Source: Melioribacter roseus
GTDB taxonomy: Bacteria; Bacteroidota; Ignavibacteria; Ignavibacteriales; Melioribacteraceae
Direction: 5' to 3'
Length of the DNA stretch: 64,000 nucleotides
Assembly: GCA_020724265.1 (NCBI GenBank)
Contig: DYHH01000007.1
Location: 1 to 64,000, forward strand
Shown: in pieces, positions 62,701 through 64,000 of the stretch
How the letters are laid out: each line of letters begins with the position of its first letter
Position numbering within the stretch: position 1 is the stretch's first letter
The notes under the pieces: model-generated
Told to the model about the DNA's origin: nothing
Databases searched by the model: none
What the model saw: only the letters and a program-made list of their open reading frames with translations
Translations under genes and position numbers: made by a program

Positions 62701-63475
62701 GAAAATAAAATTAATGGGTGCAAGATTAGTAGATCTTGGCACACAAATTAATTTGGGACTTGCGACGGGGGCTAATAATGTTTTTATTATTGATGAAGCA
62801 AAAAGAAAGGAATTAATAAAACTTGATCCTAAAAACAAAAATATAATAAAGCCTATTCTTCGTGGTAAGGATATTATGAAGTATTCTTATAGCATTTCTA
62901 ATAATTATATTATCTTGACTAAGAACGAAATAGATGTAAGTAAAGAATTTCCGTCACTAATTCATTACTTTGAAAAATTTGGAGAAAAGTTTAAACAAAG
63001 GGGTGCAAAAGGAAAACATTGGTCAAATTTAAGGGCTTGTTCTTTTTTTGATGACTTTAAGAAAGAAAAAATTATTTGGATAGAGTTATCAGATGAAAAT
63101 AGATTCGCTTTGTGTAAAGATGAGATTTATTTGCTTAATTCAGCCTACTTTTTAATACCGCCCAAAGAATTTGAAAGTCTATATTTGCTAGGAGTATTAA
63201 ATTCAAGATTAATCAAATTTTATATGATGTTGATTGCCAACACAAGTGGAATGGGTACAATTAGATGGATAAACGTATATGTCCGTGAATTCCCAATTCC
63301 GGTTGTAAACAATGAAAGACAGAGACCAATCATTTCATTAGTCGACCAAATCCTCACATCAAAAAAAGAGAACCCGGAAGCAGACACAAGCGCACTCGAA
63401 AGAGAGATAGACGAACTGGTTTACAAACTCTACGGCTTAAAGGAAGAGGAGATAAGGATTGTGGAGGGGGGGTAG
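59723..63475 (+). CDS. Type IIG (Eco57I-like) restriction-modification enzyme
   Basis: This single polypeptide of 1250 residues has all functions. The nuclease is at the N-terminus (GKIDLAI...VIGEVKAP, giving D74, E92 and K94). A helical middle leads to the methyltransferase: CDPAVGSGHFLVSVLNEI (SAM motif I) and DVVIGNPPYIS (catalytic NPPY). A coiled-coil insert of about 90 residues (EEKKEKLEKKISLLEKK) lies between them. A TaqI-like specificity region with LGLATGANNVFIIDEA and LRGKDIMKYSY ends the chain. It probably methylates adenine and cuts outside its site. ATG 59723 follows a GTG at 59717; either could start. It is 170 bases downstream of recQ. Confidence 0.88.
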   Translation: MRLKTLSPKQALNKAYQRQKPFRNEFNIFRDNLLKLLNELNPKESEEHNKNYVAKFFESSFYSVNLVNTSGKIDLAIYLGKDTKSKVGVIGEVKAPSEKNDMPSKDNLNVKAMHQVILYYLRERIEEKNDDIKNIFITNGYEWFIFDAKLFEKLFYKNNELVKRYKAWAADKKVSSNTDHFYKEIAADFLNNLDAEIEFVHFDLRKYERELKSKSGNETKLISLYKIFSRPFLLKEQFTNDSNSLDKSFYNELLYIIGLEEVKEGSKKLIRRKNEEKREPGSIIENTIEKLKSKDTVTYFIDADKFGEDDEEKLFNIALQLNITWINRILFLKLLEAQLVNYHQGNTDYKFLDTKIIAEYDDLDELFHEVLARKLNERSKTVREKFKKIPYLNSSLFERSELERNTISIDSLKDRFKIKVHPSTVLKDEKDNRFKGELSTLKYLLKFLDAYDFSTESTGEEIQEEGKSLINASVLGLIFEKINGYKEGSFFTPGFITMYMSRETLRRAVVQKFNDALKSSYKDFEELKVEIDRTKEGREKANEIINSLKVCDPAVGSGHFLVSVLNEIITIKSELGVLCYRDGSRIQNYSVEIQNDELIITDVESEDIFKYHLNQKGNVIDELQKLQEAVFHEKQKIIENCLFGVDINPNSVNICRLRLWIELLKNAYYTIKTGYKELETLPNIDINIKQGNSLISRFDLGDQVFRKGDRTSLELYKMNVKLYKSADDRDERRKLKDSIDRLRERIKGIYVDPLNDEKKKLRNMQKELDDLTTQISGFEDEKLEEKKEKLEKKISLLEKKINQQEKENELIYHDAFEWRFEFPEVLDEDGNFEGFDVVIGNPPYISHDKIEGKSFIATHFKSYEPFADLYCYFIERSIILSNKNTLIALITSNSFLRAEYGKPLRDLILDKCAIMQIINTDDTQVFEDAIVNTVIMLLEIGYKDQEALVVNRTYDFRLDFFEFVNTNKLIYKQTDFKTVSWNLVKPTELKLGEKIKLMGARLVDLGTQINLGLATGANNVFIIDEAKRKELIKLDPKNKNIIKPILRGKDIMKYSYSISNNYIILTKNEIDVSKEFPSLIHYFEKFGEKFKQRGAKGKHWSNLRACSFFDDFKKEKIIWIELSDENRFALCKDEIYLLNSAYFLIPPKEFESLYLLGVLNSRLIKFYMMLIANTSGMGTIRWINVYVREFPIPVVNNERQRPIISLVDQILTSKKENPEADTSALEREIDELVYKLYGLKEEEIRIVEGG

Positions 63476-63577
63476 AAGATTAAAATTAATAATATCAGAA
63501 ATATTTATTGTAGAAAAAAATTGATCATTATTATTTTTTGTATTGGAAAAAACTAACAATTAATTGCAGGTATAATA

Positions 63578-64000
63578 ATGTGGAACGATAAAGACACTAG
63601 TATTGATCTCATTGATTATGATCATTTAGTTAAAGCTGTTCAAAGAATAATAGAAAATGACGATTTGATTCCTAGTACGATAGGCATTTTTGGTGATTGG
63701 GGAAGTGGTAAATCAAGCTTGATGAGGATGGTTGAGGAAAGTTATGAAAATGAAGCTGAGATTCTTACGGTAAAGTTCAATGGTTGGTTGTTCGAAGGTT
63801 ATGAAGATGCTAAGTCAGTATTAATGGGGACAATTTTAGAAGAGATAACAAGTAATAGAACACTGTCGGAAGAAGCAAAGAAATTAGCAGTTAAGCTATT
63901 TAAAAAAATCGACTGGTTGAAATTAGCAAAGTATGGATTAAAATATGGAGTATCATTTGCAACAATGGGTCCAGTTGGGTTGGGTATTGCAGCTCTATCG
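63578..64000 (+). CDS. KAP-family P-loop NTPase, N-terminal part
   Basis: The first 141 codons are present; the gene runs off the right edge. It starts at the ATG at 63578 with AGG eight bases upstream. Walker A GDWGSGKSS lies at residues 39-47, followed by TVKFNGWLFEGYEDAKSVL, the KAP signature of W and the helix after it. The last 25 residues (KYGLKYGVSFATMGPVGLGIAAL) begin a membrane segment, as in KAP proteins whose ATPase is interrupted by membrane helices. KAP NTPases are linked to phage exclusion and defence; here it follows a restriction enzyme. Confidence 0.8.
   Translation, partial: MWNDKDTSIDLIDYDHLVKAVQRIIENDDLIPSTIGIFGDWGSGKSSLMRMVEESYENEAEILTVKFNGWLFEGYEDAKSVLMGTILEEITSNRTLSEEAKKLAVKLFKKIDWLKLAKYGLKYGVSFATMGPVGLGIAALS

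Overview
The window reads as a low-GC chromosome of an Ignavibacteria-type member of the Bacteroidota/Chlorobiota group. The best evidence is the secreted protein ending near 49.9 kb. It carries a type IX secretion sorting domain with the NYPNPFNPSTTIKF-style core that is typical of Ignavibacteria. A PorV-like protein, a TonB receptor with a carboxypeptidase-like N-terminal domain, giant two-component propeller kinases and many starts with weak Shine-Dalgarno sites agree with this.

Layout. (1) 0-2 kb: the start of a TolC-like efflux gene behind two tandem TetR regulators, then a broken DUF1569 gene. (2) About 2.0-31.2 kb: a mobile accessory island. It starts near a decayed tRNA and holds a Prim-Pol/P4-type primase, a tyrosine recombinase and an excisionase-like HTH protein. 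Next come a two-gene QueC-like module, a seven-gene operon (SNF2 helicase, small protein, zinc-hook SMC-like ATPase, AIPR, type III Mod, DUF1016 nuclease, type III Res) and a 955-residue P-loop protein with about ten 39-residue repeats. A PIN/ImmA-XRE pair, a 1-kb repeat-rich non-coding tract, a nuclease, a glycosylase-like Fe-S protein and small genes including a SymE-like protein follow. It ends at the 3' end of tRNA-Asp, beside four GGTACA words at an exact 11-bp period. (3) 31.5-57.5 kb: ordinary chromosome with pfkA, RNase HIII, a sensor kinase and two response regulators. It also has a secretion/glycan locus (PPIase lipoprotein, TonB receptor, 1221-residue secreted protein, PorV-like protein, carbohydrate-binding T9SS cargo), an SGNH/carbamoyltransferase/SxtJ/DUF5989 cassette, a MITE-like repeat, a broken hicAB pair and a GH13 amylase lipoprotein. 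(4) 57.6-64 kb: tRNA-Ser(UGA), again followed by an 11-bp-phased word repeat, then RecQ, a type IIG (Eco57I-like) restriction-modification enzyme and a KAP-type NTPase cut by the window end. This looks like a second island.

How the genes work together. The primase, recombinase and HTH protein probably maintain and move the first island. Its cargo is dominated by phage-defence-type genes in tightly overlapping operons. The chromosomal locus at 38.8-49.9 kb, with the amylase at 55.7 kb, fits outer-membrane glucan handling through TonB and type IX secretion. All functions are inferred from motifs and family knowledge; no searches were run.
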